The notes: generated by a model from the sequence alone, not told the origin. 64,000 bases of DNA from Collinsella sp. OM04-5 (GCF_003439125.1 NZ_QSUU01000004.1:62001-126000); one strand, 5' to 3'. Counted from the stretch's first letter, positions 7,239 through 17,177 are shown. Made by a program: numbers and translations.

Positions 7239-9326
7239 TTACACATAGAACAGAATGTCATCGTAGGTCGGGACCGGCCAGTAGTCGGCGGCCACGATCT
7301 CCTCCATGGCATCCACGGCGGCGCGCAGCGTATCCATAGCGGGAACGACCTCGTGTGCATACACGTTGGCCTGCTCCTGACCATCGAGGGCTTCGGCCTT
7401 CTGATGCACGGCGTCGAGCGCCTTGATGGAGTCGTTGATGGTGGTGATACCGTTGCAGAGCTTGTTGAGCGTGTTCTGCTCGCACTGCATGGCGGCCTCC
7501 GCACCAGCGGCACGAATAGTCTCAAGGCCCTTAGCGACCTTGGTGGCATAGGCGGTAATGACCGGGCGATAGGTACGACGCGCCTCGCGAACCATCGTGG
7601 TGGCCTCGATGTTCATGAGCTTGTTGTACTTCTCGAGCTTGCAGTCGTAGCGGCACTGGGCCTCGGCCTTGGTCAGGACGCCCGTCTCCTCAAAGAGCGC
7701 GATGGCCTTATCGGAAACAAAGGCGGGCAGGGCGTCGGCCGTGGTCTTGTTGTTGGCAAGGCCGCGCTTCTCGGCCTCAACGGGCCACTCGTCGGAGTAG
7801 CCATCGCCGGAAAAGAGAATGCGCTGGTGGTCGGTCAGGACCTTCTTGCAGTACTCGAGCGCAGCGTCCTGGAACTCATCCTCGGGCGTACCCTCAAGCG
7901 CGTCGGCGAAAGACTTGAGCGACTTGGCCACGGCGGCATCGAGCACCAGGTTGGAGTCGGAGACGTTCTGCTCGGAGCCGCAGGCACGGAACTCGAACTT
8001 GTTGCCGGTGAAGGCAAACGGGGAGGTACGGTTGCGGTCGGTGTTGTCCTGCATCAGTTTGGGCAGGGTATCGGCGCCCAGGTCGAGCACGCCGCGCGTG
8101 GCATGGACGGAAGCCTTGCCATCGATGATCTTCTCGACGACCTCGGTAAGCTGGTCGCCCAGGAAGATGGACATAATCGCCGGAGGAGCCTCGTTGGCGC
8201 CCAGACGATGGTCGTTGCCGGCAGAGGCAACGGAGGCACGCAGGAGCTCCTGATAGTTATCGACGGCCTCGATCACCGCGGTGAGGAAGACGATGAACTG
8301 CAGGTTGTCGAGCGGGGTGTCGCCCGGATCGAGCAGATTCTCGGACTCGGTGCCAAGCGACCAGTTGTTGTGCTTGCCCGAACCGTTGATACCCTCGAAG
8401 GGCTTCTCGTGCAGCAGGCAGACCAAGTCGTGGCGGGAGGCGATGAGCTTCATCTTCTCCATCATGACCAGATTCTGGTCGATGGCCTCGTTGACCTCGC
8501 CGTAGACAGGGGCGAGCTCATGCTGGCAGGGAGCGACCTCGTTGTGCTTGGTCTTGGCAGGAATGCCAAGCGCCCACAGTTCATCGTCCAGGTCCTTCAT
8601 ATAGGACGAGACGGTGGGGCGGATAGCGCCAAAGTAGTGCTCCTCGAGCTCCTGGCCCTTGCAGGGAGCAGCGCCAAAGAGGGTGCGACCGGTGATGACC
8701 AGGTCCCTGCGCTTGCGGTAAGCGTCCTTCTTGATCAGGAAGTACTCCTGCTCATCGCCCACGGAAGGAACGACCTTCTTGGGGGTCTTGCCAAACAGCG
8801 CTAAAACGCGCTTGGACTCACGCGAGAGCGCGGTCATGGAGCGCAGCAGCGGGGTCTTCTTGTCCAGGGCCTCGCCCGTGTAGGAGCAGAAAGCTGTGGG
8901 GATGCACAGGACATCGTCCTTAATGAATGCGGGGCTGGTGGGATCCCAAGCGGTGTAGCCACGGGCCTCGAAGGTGGCACGCAGGCCGCCGTTGGGGAAG
9001 CTGGAGGCGTCCGGCTCGCCCTGAATGAGGTTTTTGCCCGTAAACTTGGTAATGGCGGTGCCGTCGTGGTTGGGCTCGAGGAAGCTATCGTGCTTCTCGG
9101 AAGTAATGCCCGAAAGCGGCTGGAACCAGTGCGCGTAGTGCGTAGCACCCTTGGAGATGGCCCAAACCTTCATGGCGTGAGCGACGGCGTTGGCCACATC
9201 CAGGTCGAGCGGCTCACCCTCCTCGAGGGTTGCGGCAAGGCGCTTCCAAATGTCCTTGGGGAGGTAGTCCTTCATGACTTCCTCAGAGAACACCATGGTC
9301 CCGAAGCGGTCAGTAAGATCGGCCAT
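7239..9326 (-). CDS. glnN: Glutamine synthetase type III
   Basis: A 695-residue GSIII enzyme that makes glutamine from glutamate, ammonium and ATP. The length (about 700) and GSIII motifs are clear: the N-terminal [23 protein letters not shown], the GDEQEYFLI metal-binding segment, [17 protein letters not shown], and [16 protein letters not shown], which combines the family's glycine-rich and histidine elements. [19 protein letters not shown] is also typical. The ATG at 9326 follows an AGGGAG site; the 21-residue longer frame is rejected. A type I synthetase (glnA) lies at the right edge, so the organism has two forms, which often differ in nitrogen regulation. It is monocistronic with its own terminator. 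Confidence 0.95.
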   Translation of the reverse strand: MADLTDRFGTMVFSEEVMKDYLPKDIWKRLAATLEEGEPLDLDVANAVAHAMKVWAISKGATHYAHWFQPLSGITSEKHDSFLEPNHDGTAITKFTGKNLIQGEPDASSFPNGGLRATFEARGYTAWDPTSPAFIKDDVLCIPTAFCSYTGEALDKKTPLLRSMTALSRESKRVLALFGKTPKKVVPSVGDEQEYFLIKKDAYRKRRDLVITGRTLFGAAPCKGQELEEHYFGAIRPTVSSYMKDLDDELWALGIPAKTKHNEVAPCQHELAPVYGEVNEAIDQNLVMMEKMKLIASRHDLVCLLHEKPFEGINGSGKHNNWSLGTESENLLDPGDTPLDNLQFIVFLTAVIEAVDNYQELLRASVASAGNDHRLGANEAPPAIMSIFLGDQLTEVVEKIIDGKASVHATRGVLDLGADTLPKLMQDNTDRNRTSPFAFTGNKFEFRACGSEQNVSDSNLVLDAAVAKSLKSFADALEGTPEDEFQDAALEYCKKVLTDHQRILFSGDGYSDEWPVEAEKRGLANNKTTADALPAFVSDKAIALFEETGVLTKAEAQCRYDCKLEKYNKLMNIEATTMVREARRTYRPVITAYATKVAKGLETIRAAGAEAAMQCEQNTLNKLCNGITTINDSIKALDAVHQKAEALDGQEQANVYAHEVVPAMDTLRAAVDAMEEIVAADYWPVPTYDDILFYV

Positions 9327-9752
9327 ACGGAACTCCCTTCGTATCGGCACCGCGTGAGAAGCGGTGTTGATTACTAACGAACGAGTCATAGCTTAGGCTC
9401 GCCGTGTTTCCGCGACATTACCGTTGTGTTGCTGTCGCGAAACCAATCAATGAGGTTACCGCATCGCGGCAGTATTGCCACCCTTAACAGCCAATGAACT
9501 GTATAAATTGCAGACCTCCCCGCATGGTTTAAGGGTAGTCAATTTAGGACGGGGCTAAATTGACTGGTATTTCGCATCAAATACCAGTCTTTATAGTCCG
9601 TGCCTAGATTAGCCGCTCTGTTATAGATAAAGCCGATAGCAAGGCATCTTTGATTAGTATCCTCAAATAGCGAGTGAAACTCCACCGTGACACAGTGGTG
9701 CTGTAGAATCCTTACAACACATCACACTATTACGTATCTAAAGGAGCACGAT
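9327..9752. other. Divergent glnN/metF regulatory region
   Basis: 426 bp without a gene. It contains two overlapping perfect inverted repeats (9537-9589) and must contain both promoters. No cobalamin or SAM riboswitch consensus was recognised. Confidence 0.55.
9537..9589. promoter_or_regulatory. Two overlapping, mutually exclusive perfect hairpins
   Basis: AGTCAATTTAG (9537-9547) pairs with CTAAATTGACT (9555-9565), and GACTGGTATTT (9562-9572) pairs with AAATACCAGTC (9579-9589). The stems share GACT at 9562-9565, so only one can form fully in RNA. Function is unknown; as DNA they could be two operators. Confidence 0.7.
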
Positions 9753-10625
9753 ATGCGCGTCGACGAGGTTTTTAAGCAGGCAGCATCCCAGGGCACCGCG
9801 CCCATTTCGTTTGAGATGTTCCCGCCCAAGGGCGAGCTGACCCTCGACACGGCTCGCGAAGTGGCAGGCAATCTGTGCAAGCTTTCGCCGAGCTTTGTCT
9901 CGGTCACCTGCTCGGCCGGCGGCTCGGGCAACGGTGCCACCACCGCCCCCATCGCGCATATGATTACGAGCGAATTCGATACACCCTCGGTGGCACACCT
10001 TACCTGCGTGGGCCGGTCGCACGCCGATATCGCCGCCAAGATCGACGAGTATCGCTCGGCCGGCATGGAAAACATCCTGGCCCTGCGTGGCGATCTCCCT
10101 GCCGGCGCGACCGAGGACGACAAGCCCGCCTCGGACTACGCCTACGCCCGCGACCTCATCCCCGAGCTCGTCGACGCCGGCTTTTGTGTGGGCGCCGCGG
10201 CCTACCCCGAGGGCCACATTGCCTGTGAGGATCTCAACGCTTCGGTCGAATACCTCAAGCAAAAGCAAGATGTCGGCGCGAGCTTCTTTGTGACGCAGCT
10301 CTTCTTTGACAACGAGTGCTTCTACCGTTTTCGTGAGCTTGCCGACAAGGCCGGTATCACCGTGCCCATTACCGCGGGCATCATGCCGTTTATGGGCAAG
10401 TCACAGATCAGCCGCATGGTCTTTATGTGCGGTGCATCGCTACCTTCCCCCGTCATCAAGATCCTCGCCAAGTACGAGAACGACCCCGAGAGCCTACAGG
10501 CAGCCGGTGTAGATTATGCCGCCCGTCAGCTTTGCGACCTTAAGGAGCACGGCGCCGCCGGTCTGCACCTGTACACTATGAATCGTCCTGCAATCGCCGC
10601 AACCATTATGGAGCGCCTGGGGTAA
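9753..10625 (+). CDS. metF: Methylenetetrahydrofolate reductase
   Basis: A 290-residue flavoenzyme reducing 5,10-methylene-THF to 5-methyl-THF, the methyl donor for MetH encoded two genes later. The family hallmarks are PISFEMFPPKG at the N-terminus (catalytic glutamate), VSVTCSAGGS, ILALRGDLPAG and SFFVTQLFFDN. The TIM-barrel length is normal. AAAGGAG seven bases before ATG 9753 decides the start over the upstream GTG at 9687. Its stop overlaps the next ATG (TAATG), giving a tight metF, reactivation domain, metH operon. Confidence 0.95.
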   Translation: MRVDEVFKQAASQGTAPISFEMFPPKGELTLDTAREVAGNLCKLSPSFVSVTCSAGGSGNGATTAPIAHMITSEFDTPSVAHLTCVGRSHADIAAKIDEYRSAGMENILALRGDLPAGATEDDKPASDYAYARDLIPELVDAGFCVGAAAYPEGHIACEDLNASVEYLKQKQDVGASFFVTQLFFDNECFYRFRELADKAGITVPITAGIMPFMGKSQISRMVFMCGASLPSPVIKILAKYENDPESLQAAGVDYAARQLCDLKEHGAAGLHLYTMNRPAIAATIMERLG

Positions 10626-11413
10626 TGGAAAAACCGCACATCGATACAACCGTTGTCGAAGTGCCGGCCGACCTTGCGTCGCCGGCGCTTTACCGTATCG
10701 ACGCTGCCCACCACCCTCGCATCGACCGTGCCGAGATGTTGCGTTATCTGGGCTACGGCGGCCAGCAGATTGAGCCCGAGCTGTCACGACGAATTGAGCT
10801 TGTCGTTGAGCGTCTGGAGCTAGACATTGAGCCCCGTGGCGTGCGCCGCGTATTTGCCATCGATGCCACGGGCGTCGATGAACAGGGCGAGCCTTGCATT
10901 CGCTTGGTTGGCACCAACGTTGAGCTGCGGGGTCGCGACATCTATCGACATCTCAAAGATGCCCGCTTTGCCGCGCTCATGGCATGCACCCTCGGCATGG
11001 ACGCCGAGCGTCGCCTGCGTACCACGGGAGCCCAGCAGCCCCTAGAGGGAGCCGTGCTCGACGCTGCATGCTCTGCCTATGTAGAAGCCGCCGTCGAGCA
11101 GATGGACCAGCAGGTCAAGGCTGCGGCCGCCGCACACGGACTCGCCGGTAACTGGCGCTTCAGTCCCGGCTACGGCGACTGCCCGCTTACGGCCCAGCGC
11201 TCGATCGTGGCTGCACTCAACGCCACGCGGCTCATTGGGCTTACCGTCACACCGACCAGCCTGCTCATGCCCACCAAGAGCGTGACCGCGGTGATCGGCC
11301 TGTTTGATGGCGAGGTCCACGACGCCCAGAGTCGCCCCACCTGCACTATCTGCCGCATGCGTAAGCACTGCCGCTTCCGCGCCGCCCACACCACCTGCTA
11401 TTCCAGCCACTAG
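10625..11413 (+). CDS. Stand-alone MetH reactivation (SAM-binding) domain protein
   Basis: A 262-residue protein corresponding to the C-terminal activation domain of cobalamin-dependent methionine synthase, which reductively methylates inactive cob(II)alamin using SAM. The SAM-binding motif RFSPGYGDCPL (near residue 178) and the segment ALMACTLGMDAERRL support this. A cysteine cluster at the C-terminus (CTICRMRKHC) might hold metal or join electron transfer. It is translationally coupled to metF and lies 10 bp before metH, which lacks this domain, so the two proteins together replace the usual single-chain MetH. How the flavodoxin-like partner is supplied is not shown here. Confidence 0.88.
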   Translation: MEKPHIDTTVVEVPADLASPALYRIDAAHHPRIDRAEMLRYLGYGGQQIEPELSRRIELVVERLELDIEPRGVRRVFAIDATGVDEQGEPCIRLVGTNVELRGRDIYRHLKDARFAALMACTLGMDAERRLRTTGAQQPLEGAVLDAACSAYVEAAVEQMDQQVKAAAAAHGLAGNWRFSPGYGDCPLTAQRSIVAALNATRLIGLTVTPTSLLMPTKSVTAVIGLFDGEVHDAQSRPTCTICRMRKHCRFRAAHTTCYSSH

Positions 11414-11423
11414 GAGCCCACCG

Positions 11424-13979
11424 ATGTTTACCCCGCTTATCACTCATGATTCTGACGGTGCTGCGCTGGCGGCTCCCGTTGATGCCGCACGCCGCAAAGG
11501 CGCTGCATACAAGACGCGCACAATCGACGACCTTCGCATTAAGAACGATCGTCTGCGCGCCGCCATCGAGGGCACGGGACACCTGCTGTTCGACGGCGGC
11601 ATGGGCACCATGCTGCAGGCGGCCGGCATGAAAGCCGGAGCCCTGCCCGAGCTGCTCAACTTTGAGGAGCCCCAGGTCATCACCGATATTCAGCGTCAGT
11701 ACGTCGACGCCGGCTGTGACGTGATCACCGCCAACACCTTTGGTGCCAACGCCCACAAGCTCGACGGCGCCGCCACCGTTGCAGACGTCTTTGCCGCGGC
11801 CGTCACCTGCGCCCGCGTGGCCGGCGCCCGCTACGTCGCCGGCGACATCGGCCCCATCGGCGCCCTGCTGCGCCCCCTGGGCACCCTCAGCTTTGACGAG
11901 GCCTACGACCTTTTTGCCGAGGAGGTGCGCGCCGGCGTCGCTGCGGGTGTGGACCTCTTTATTATCGAGACTATGACCGATCTTGCCGAGATCAAGGCGG
12001 CAGTCCTCGCCTGCCGCGAGAATTCTGACCTGCCCGTCTTTGCCACCATGACCTTTGAGGAAGACGGCCGCACCTTCTTGGGCACGAGCCCCGAGGTCGC
12101 CGCCATCACCCTTGACGCCATCGGCGCCGACGTCCTGGGCATCAACTGCAGCCAGGGCCCGGCCGAGCTCCGAGGACTCGCCGCGCGCATGCTCACCGTC
12201 ACCGACAAGCCCGTTATGGTGCAGGCCAATGCGGGACTGCCCCGCGTGGACGATGACGGCAATACCGTCTTTGATATCCAGGCACCCGAATACGCCGAGG
12301 CCGTCGCCGGCATGATCGAGGACGGCGTGAGCGTCGTCGGCGGATGCTGCGGCACCACGCCGGCGCACATGGCGGCACTTCGCACCCTCATCGACAACCA
12401 CACGCCCTGCACGCGTCACCGCAAGCCCAGCATGTCGGTCACGAGCGCCCAGACGGTCGTGGACCTCCCCTGCGACGGCCACAAGATCGCCGTCATCGGC
12501 GAGCGCATCAACCCCACCGGCAAAAAGCGCCTGCAGCAGGCCCTGCGCGACGGCGACCTGGACTACGTCGTGAGCCAGGGCATCAGCCAGCAGGAGCAGG
12601 GCGCCGACATCCTGGACGTCAACGTCGGCCTGCCCGAGATCGACGAGGTCAAGGTCATCCAGCAAGCGACCGAGCAGCTCCAAGGCTCCACGCTGCTGCC
12701 ACTGCAGATCGACTCCACCGACCCCGCCGCCGTCGAGGCCGCCGTGCGCCGCTACGCCGGCAAGCCCATCATCAACTCGGTTAACGGCAAGCAGCAGATC
12801 ATGGACGAAATCTTCCCGCTGGTCGCCCACTATGGCACCAACGTCGTCGGCCTCACGCTCGACGAGGGCGGCATCCCCGATACCGCCGAGGCTCGCTTCG
12901 CCATCGCCGAGCGCATCGTGACCGAGGCCGCCCGCTACGGCATCGGCCCGGACCGCATCCTCATCGACTGCCTGGTCATGACCGCCTCGACCAACCAGCG
13001 CCAGGCTGAGCAGATCCTGCGCGCCATGTCTATGTGCAAGGAGCGCCTGGGCGTCAAATGCGCACTCGGCGTATCGAACATCAGCTTTGGCCTGCCAGCC
13101 CGCCCGCTGCTGGGCTCGGTCTTTTTGGCTGCCGCTTTTGGCGCGGGCCTGGACGCCCCCATCATGAACCCAGGTTCCAAGCGCTTTATGGATACCGTCT
13201 ACAGCTATCGCGTGCTGAGCGTCGAGGACGAGGGCTCGACCGGATACATCGAGCGCTACGCCGGCTGGACCGATCCGTATAAGATTGCCGCCAACCCGGC
13301 GGCCGCCCAGTCAGCATCGATCGATGCCGCGCCTACCGCAAGCACCACCGCAAGCGCCGATGACGACCCCATCCGCCACATGGTCGTCTCGGGACGCAAG
13401 GGCGAAATCGCGGCCGAGACCGAACGCCTGCTGGCCGACCACGACGCCATGGACCTCATCAACGACCACTTTATCCCCGCCCTCGATGAGGTCGGAGTCC
13501 TCTTTGACCAGGGCAAGTTCTTCTTGCCGCAGCTCATGGCCTCGGCCGAGGCCGCGCGCGTGGGCTTCGATACCATCAAACGCCTGATGCCCGCCGGCGA
13601 GATTGCCGACAAGGGTAAGATCTGCGTGGCCACCGTCAAGGGCGACATCCACGACATCGGTAAGAACATCGTCAAGATGCTGCTCGATAACTACGGCTAT
13701 ACCGTCTTTGACCTTGGCCGCGACGTCGATCCGCAGGAGGTGCTCAAAACCGTCAAGGAGCGCGACATTAAGCTCGTCGGCCTCTCGGCGCTTATGACCA
13801 CCACGGTCGTCGCCATGGAGGAGACCATCAAGCTGCTTCATGCCGAGGTCCCGGGCGTCAAGATTATCGTGGGCGGCGCCGTGCTCACCCCCGAATACGC
13901 CAAGCAGATCGGCGCAGACTACTACGCCAAGGATGCCGCCGAAAGCGCCCGTATCGCCGAAGAGGTCTTTGGACGGTAA
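11424..13979 (+). CDS. metH: Cobalamin-dependent methionine synthase without activation domain
   Basis: An 851-residue enzyme moving methyl from 5-methyl-THF to homocysteine through cobalamin. Domains in order: an N-terminal homocysteine barrel (about 45-340) with zinc cysteines in GINCSQGP and VGGCCGTTP; a pterin-binding barrel beginning GERINPTGKKRL (about 355-610); a helical cap; and a B12 domain with the cobalt-ligand motif DIHDIGKN and GGAVLTPEYAKQIGA. It ends before any activation domain, which is the preceding gene. The ATG at 11424 follows TAGGAG; the 40-residue upstream extension is in another gene's sequence and rejected. A Thr/Ala/Ser-rich linker separates the pterin and cap regions. 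Confidence 0.94.
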   Translation: MFTPLITHDSDGAALAAPVDAARRKGAAYKTRTIDDLRIKNDRLRAAIEGTGHLLFDGGMGTMLQAAGMKAGALPELLNFEEPQVITDIQRQYVDAGCDVITANTFGANAHKLDGAATVADVFAAAVTCARVAGARYVAGDIGPIGALLRPLGTLSFDEAYDLFAEEVRAGVAAGVDLFIIETMTDLAEIKAAVLACRENSDLPVFATMTFEEDGRTFLGTSPEVAAITLDAIGADVLGINCSQGPAELRGLAARMLTVTDKPVMVQANAGLPRVDDDGNTVFDIQAPEYAEAVAGMIEDGVSVVGGCCGTTPAHMAALRTLIDNHTPCTRHRKPSMSVTSAQTVVDLPCDGHKIAVIGERINPTGKKRLQQALRDGDLDYVVSQGISQQEQGADILDVNVGLPEIDEVKVIQQATEQLQGSTLLPLQIDSTDPAAVEAAVRRYAGKPIINSVNGKQQIMDEIFPLVAHYGTNVVGLTLDEGGIPDTAEARFAIAERIVTEAARYGIGPDRILIDCLVMTASTNQRQAEQILRAMSMCKERLGVKCALGVSNISFGLPARPLLGSVFLAAAFGAGLDAPIMNPGSKRFMDTVYSYRVLSVEDEGSTGYIERYAGWTDPYKIAANPAAAQSASIDAAPTASTTASADDDPIRHMVVSGRKGEIAAETERLLADHDAMDLINDHFIPALDEVGVLFDQGKFFLPQLMASAEAARVGFDTIKRLMPAGEIADKGKICVATVKGDIHDIGKNIVKMLLDNYGYTVFDLGRDVDPQEVLKTVKERDIKLVGLSALMTTTVVAMEETIKLLHAEVPGVKIIVGGAVLTPEYAKQIGADYYAKDAAESARIAEEVFGR

Positions 13980-14004
13980 CACAACGGAAACAACCCCGCA
14001 CCAA

Positions 14005-14042
14005 AACGTGCCGCATGCGCCACTTGGCACGTGCGGCACGTT
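14005..14042. repeat. Perfect 11-bp inverted repeat upstream of UPF0210 gene
   Basis: AACGTGCCGCA (14005-14015) and TGCGGCACGTT (14032-14042). There is no T-run, so it is an operator candidate or a weak terminator of metH. Confidence 0.65.
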
Positions 14043-14087
14043 AGAATAGAGGGGACTATGCTCGTTTTGGCAGATAGGAGCGCAAGG

Positions 14088-15452
14088 ATGGCGATCACGC
14101 CCGCAGAAATCGCGGAAACCCGCGGCATGGTTGAGGAGCAGAACCTCGACATCAGGACCATCACCATGGGTGTTTCGCTCATGGGTTGCGGTGACGAGAA
14201 CCTCGACCGCATGTGCACGAAGATCTACGACCACGTGACGCACACGGCCGAGCACCTGGTCGAGACCGCCGAGAACCTCGAGCGCGAGTACGGTATCCCC
14301 ATCGTCAACAAGCGCGTTTCCGTCACCCCGGTGGCGCAGATTGCCGCATGCTGCAAGGATGAGGACCTCACCCCCATCGCGCACGCCCTCGACCGCGCGG
14401 CAGAGACGCTCGGCATCGACTACCTGGGCGGCTTCTCCGCGCTCGTCCAAAAGGGCATCGGCGACGCCGACCGCCGCGTCATCCAGTCCATCCCCCAGGC
14501 GCTCGCTACCACCAGCCGCGTCTGCTCCAGCGTCAACGTCGCCAGCCTGCGCGCCGGCATCAACATGGACGCCGTGCTCATGGCAGCGCAGACCATCATC
14601 GATGCCGCCAAGCTTACGGCCGATGAGGATTCCGTCGGCGCCTCCAAGTTTGTCTGCTTTGCCAACATGGTCGAGGACTCCCCGTTTATGGCGGGCGCCG
14701 TCCACGGCGGCGGCGAGGCCGACGCCGTCATCAACGTAGGCGTCTCGGGCCCCGGCGTGATGGCCGCAGCCCTGGAGAAACTGCCCGATTCCGCATCGAT
14801 GATGGAAGTCGCCGAGAAGATTAAGCAGACTGCCTTTAAAATCACCCGTGCCGGCGAGCTCATGAGCCGCGAGGCCGCCCATCGTCTGGGTGTCGAGAAG
14901 GGCATTGTCGACCTGTCGCTGGCACCTACGCCTGCCATCGGCGACTCCGTTGCGCGCATCCTCGAGATTATCGGCGTGGGCACCTGCGGTGGCCCCGGCA
15001 CGACCTGCGCGCTCGCCATGCTCAACGATGCCGTCAAGAAGGGCGGCGTCATGGCCAGCTCCAGCGTGGGCGGACTCTCGGGCGCCTTTATCCCCGTGTC
15101 CGAGGACGCCGGCATGATCGCCGCCGTCGAGGCCGGCGCGCTTTCGCTCGAGAAGCTCGAGGCCATGACCTGCGTGTGCTCCGTTGGCTTGGACATGATC
15201 GCCATCCCCGGCGACACCCCGGTCGAGACCATCGCCGGCATCATCGCCGACGAGATGGCCATCGGCGTCATCAACAACAAGACCACGGCCGTCCGCGTGA
15301 TCCCTGCCATCGGCAAGGGCGTGGGCGACTGCGTCGAGTACGGCGGCCTGTTCGGCCGTGCACCCATCATGCCGGTGAACCCCAACGCCGGCACCGTGCT
15401 TGCCCATCGCGGTGGACGCTTCCCGGCACCGCTGAACTCGCTCAAGAACTAG
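14088..15452 (+). CDS. UPF0210 (DUF711, PFL-like) protein
   Basis: A 454-residue member of the UPF0210 family, which is distantly related to glycyl-radical-type folds but has unproven function. Family-typical segments are [18 protein letters not shown] at the N-terminus, [19 protein letters not shown], the proline/glycine-rich [25 protein letters not shown] and [12 protein letters not shown] near the end. AGGAG seven bases before ATG 14088 selects this start rather than upstream frames. In many genomes an ACT-domain protein (UPF0237) precedes it; none is found here. A large nested palindrome follows the stop. Confidence 0.9.
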   Translation: MAITPAEIAETRGMVEEQNLDIRTITMGVSLMGCGDENLDRMCTKIYDHVTHTAEHLVETAENLEREYGIPIVNKRVSVTPVAQIAACCKDEDLTPIAHALDRAAETLGIDYLGGFSALVQKGIGDADRRVIQSIPQALATTSRVCSSVNVASLRAGINMDAVLMAAQTIIDAAKLTADEDSVGASKFVCFANMVEDSPFMAGAVHGGGEADAVINVGVSGPGVMAAALEKLPDSASMMEVAEKIKQTAFKITRAGELMSREAAHRLGVEKGIVDLSLAPTPAIGDSVARILEIIGVGTCGGPGTTCALAMLNDAVKKGGVMASSSVGGLSGAFIPVSEDAGMIAAVEAGALSLEKLEAMTCVCSVGLDMIAIPGDTPVETIAGIIADEMAIGVINNKTTAVRVIPAIGKGVGDCVEYGGLFGRAPIMPVNPNAGTVLAHRGGRFPAPLNSLKN

Positions 15453-15469
15453 CTGAGGGGTGCTGGCGA

Positions 15470-15603
15470 GGAGCCCCGGGGAGGGCAAATATATAAGGTC
15501 GCCTGCTCGGACAGTCCTGACTCGCACGGAGAGCACATTAAGTGCTCTCCGGCTCGTGCGGAACTCGCGATCGACCTTATATATTTGCCCTCCCCGGGGC
15601 TCC
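15470..15603. repeat. Large nested inverted repeat with perfect 32-bp arms
   Basis: Arms 15470-15501 and 15572-15603 are perfect reverse complements (beginning GGAGCCCCGGGGAGGG). Inside, CGGAGAGCAC and GTGCTCTCCG form a second perfect 10-bp stem. Total 134 bp. It follows the UPF0210 stop by 17 bp. Confidence 0.9.
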
Positions 15604-15717
15604 CGCACAACGGGACCTCGGTTGAGTTCTATCCCGGTTGCAGTCGCTTCGCTCCTGCACCGCATGGTCGATATTGCGGTTTGGCGTTGGATCGGTTCTT
15701 TCTGATATATGCTGGTT

Positions 15718-15749
15718 GCGGCTCTTCTTTTGGGAGGAGTCGCTTTTTT
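15718..15749 (+). terminator. Terminator-like hairpin just before methyltransferase gene
   Basis: GCGGCTCTTC (15718-15727) pairs with GAGGAGTCGC (15734-15743), then TTTTTT. It lies 20 bp before the GTG start, so it could terminate upstream transcripts or act as an attenuator. Confidence 0.65.
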
Positions 15750-15768
15750 GTTGTGAGGGGGATGGCCC

Positions 15769-16656
15769 GTGGCTGATGGTGTAATTCAATCTGAGCTGCT
15801 TTCTGCGGATTGGAATGAGGAATGGATGCGCCTGCAGGCTGGTCGGCGGCGGGCTGATGATTCTTTTGAGTGGGATAAGCGGGCTCGGCATTTTCGGCCG
15901 CTTGAGACTGCTCCGTATGCCCGGGACTTTATGAAGCTGTTGGCGTTAAAGCCTGGTGAGTCCGTGCTGGATATGGGGTGTGGGGCTGGGTCGATTGCTA
16001 TTCCGCTTGCTCAGGCTGGACATCCTGTGATTGCTGCTGACTTTTCCCCTGCTATGTTGGGCACGCTTGATGCTGGCATTGAGTACTATGGGCTCGAGGA
16101 TCGCATTACACCGCTTGAGCTTGCTTGGGATGATGATTGGGATTTGGTTGGACCGGTCGCGAAAGCGGTAGATGTTGCCTTTGCCAGTCGCTCTGTCACC
16201 ACGACCAACCTTAAAGGCGCGCTTGCCAAGCTTGATCGAACGGCTCGTCGGCGTTGTGCCGTCACGATGGTCGCCAACTCCAGCCCGCGCTATGACCTGC
16301 ACCTGATGAACGCCATCGGTGCCTCGGTTACCTGCAGTAATGGCTTTGTGTATGCCTTTAATATCCTCATTCAGATGGGTGCCCTGCCGCAGGTTACGTA
16401 CTTTGAATCGCCTCGTCGCGATACCTTCGATAGCCTTGAGGCGGGCGTGGAGGACTTCTCCCGTATGCTCGAGCACGGTAACGAGGATAAGATCGACCGC
16501 CTGCGCGACTACATCGCTCAACACATGATTGAGAACCCCCATGCCGGTGAGCCGGGCTCCAAGGGCGTGCCGCAGGGGCGCTATATGCTCGATCATGTCC
16601 GCAAGGTTCGTTGGGCGTTTATTGCATGGGAGCCGGTCTCTTCGTGCCGCCCATAG
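15769..16656 (+). CDS. SAM-dependent class I methyltransferase
   Basis: A 295-residue Rossmann-fold methyltransferase. The SAM-binding motif VLDMGCGAGSIAIPLAQAGH lies near residues 66-85, with the acidic motif II VIAADFSPAML after it and LELAWDDDWD beyond. The N-terminal ADWNEEWMRLQAGRRRADDSFEWDKRA is characteristic of a widespread anaerobe methyltransferase group whose substrate is unknown to me. The GTG at 15769 is preceded by GAGGGGG. Codon usage here is plainer and more T-rich in the first third than in the neighbours. The substrate cannot be called. Confidence 0.8.
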   Translation: MADGVIQSELLSADWNEEWMRLQAGRRRADDSFEWDKRARHFRPLETAPYARDFMKLLALKPGESVLDMGCGAGSIAIPLAQAGHPVIAADFSPAMLGTLDAGIEYYGLEDRITPLELAWDDDWDLVGPVAKAVDVAFASRSVTTTNLKGALAKLDRTARRRCAVTMVANSSPRYDLHLMNAIGASVTCSNGFVYAFNILIQMGALPQVTYFESPRRDTFDSLEAGVEDFSRMLEHGNEDKIDRLRDYIAQHMIENPHAGEPGSKGVPQGRYMLDHVRKVRWAFIAWEPVSSCRP

Positions 16657-16838
16657 ACCGCTTTCGGCTGCCGTACACGTCCGCCTGCAACTCGCGCTGT
16701 TCTCCCGCTCGGCATCCGCATTCTTTTTGAACTGGGCAAACACGCCCCACACCGCGCCGTTCCTGCGCTATCGTGGGACAGCTCACGTAGATTAAGGCCC
16801 CATCGCGGGGCGCCCCATAACATAGAAAGCGAGAACCC

Positions 16839-17138
16839 ATGGCACTGACAGGAGCCCAGGTCAAGCAGCTTCGCAGCATGGCCCATCACCTCAACCCCGC
16901 CATCATCATCGGCAAGTCCGACATCAACGAGGGCACCGTCGAGCAGACGGTCGCCTACCTGGAGAAGCACGAGCTCGTTAAGTGCTCCGTACTCGATGGT
17001 TCCAGCCTTTCCGCCCGCGAGGCCGCCGAAGAGCTCGCCGACCGCTGCCATGCCGAGGTCGTCCAGGTTATCGGCCGCAAGTTCTCGCTGTATCGCGAGT
17101 CCTCGCGCAAGGACATCGAGAAGATTAAGCTCGTCTAA
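16839..17138 (+). CDS. yhbY: YhbY/CRS1-type RNA-binding protein
   Basis: A 99-residue CRM-domain protein that binds pre-50S ribosomal particles. The fold signature is complete: LTGAQVKQLRSMAHHLNPAIIIGKSDINEG at the start (GxxG-type loop), then HELVKCSVLDGSS and VVQVIGRKFSLYRESSR. The length is normal. A bidirectional terminator lies 39 bp after the stop. Confidence 0.92.
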   Translation: MALTGAQVKQLRSMAHHLNPAIIIGKSDINEGTVEQTVAYLEKHELVKCSVLDGSSLSAREAAEELADRCHAEVVQVIGRKFSLYRESSRKDIEKIKLV

Positions 17139-17177
17139 GAGCCAACGATCCGGCGAGCCAATATACATCAAGCTTGC

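Larger units (their letters stand above)
15453..15768. other. Intergenic region holding a large nested palindrome
   Basis: 316 bp with the inverted repeat 15470-15603, a possible promoter (TGATATATGC near 15702) and a terminator-like hairpin 15718-15749 just before the methyltransferase. No gene was recognised. Confidence 0.6.

Noticed and set aside
7056..8804. 582-codon plus-strand open frame
   Set aside because: It starts in the tandem repeats after tRNA-Glu and runs antisense to glnN with no protein-like motifs.
13311..15665. 784-codon minus-strand open frame
   Set aside because: It crosses metH, the gap and the UPF0210 gene in antisense; a chance frame.
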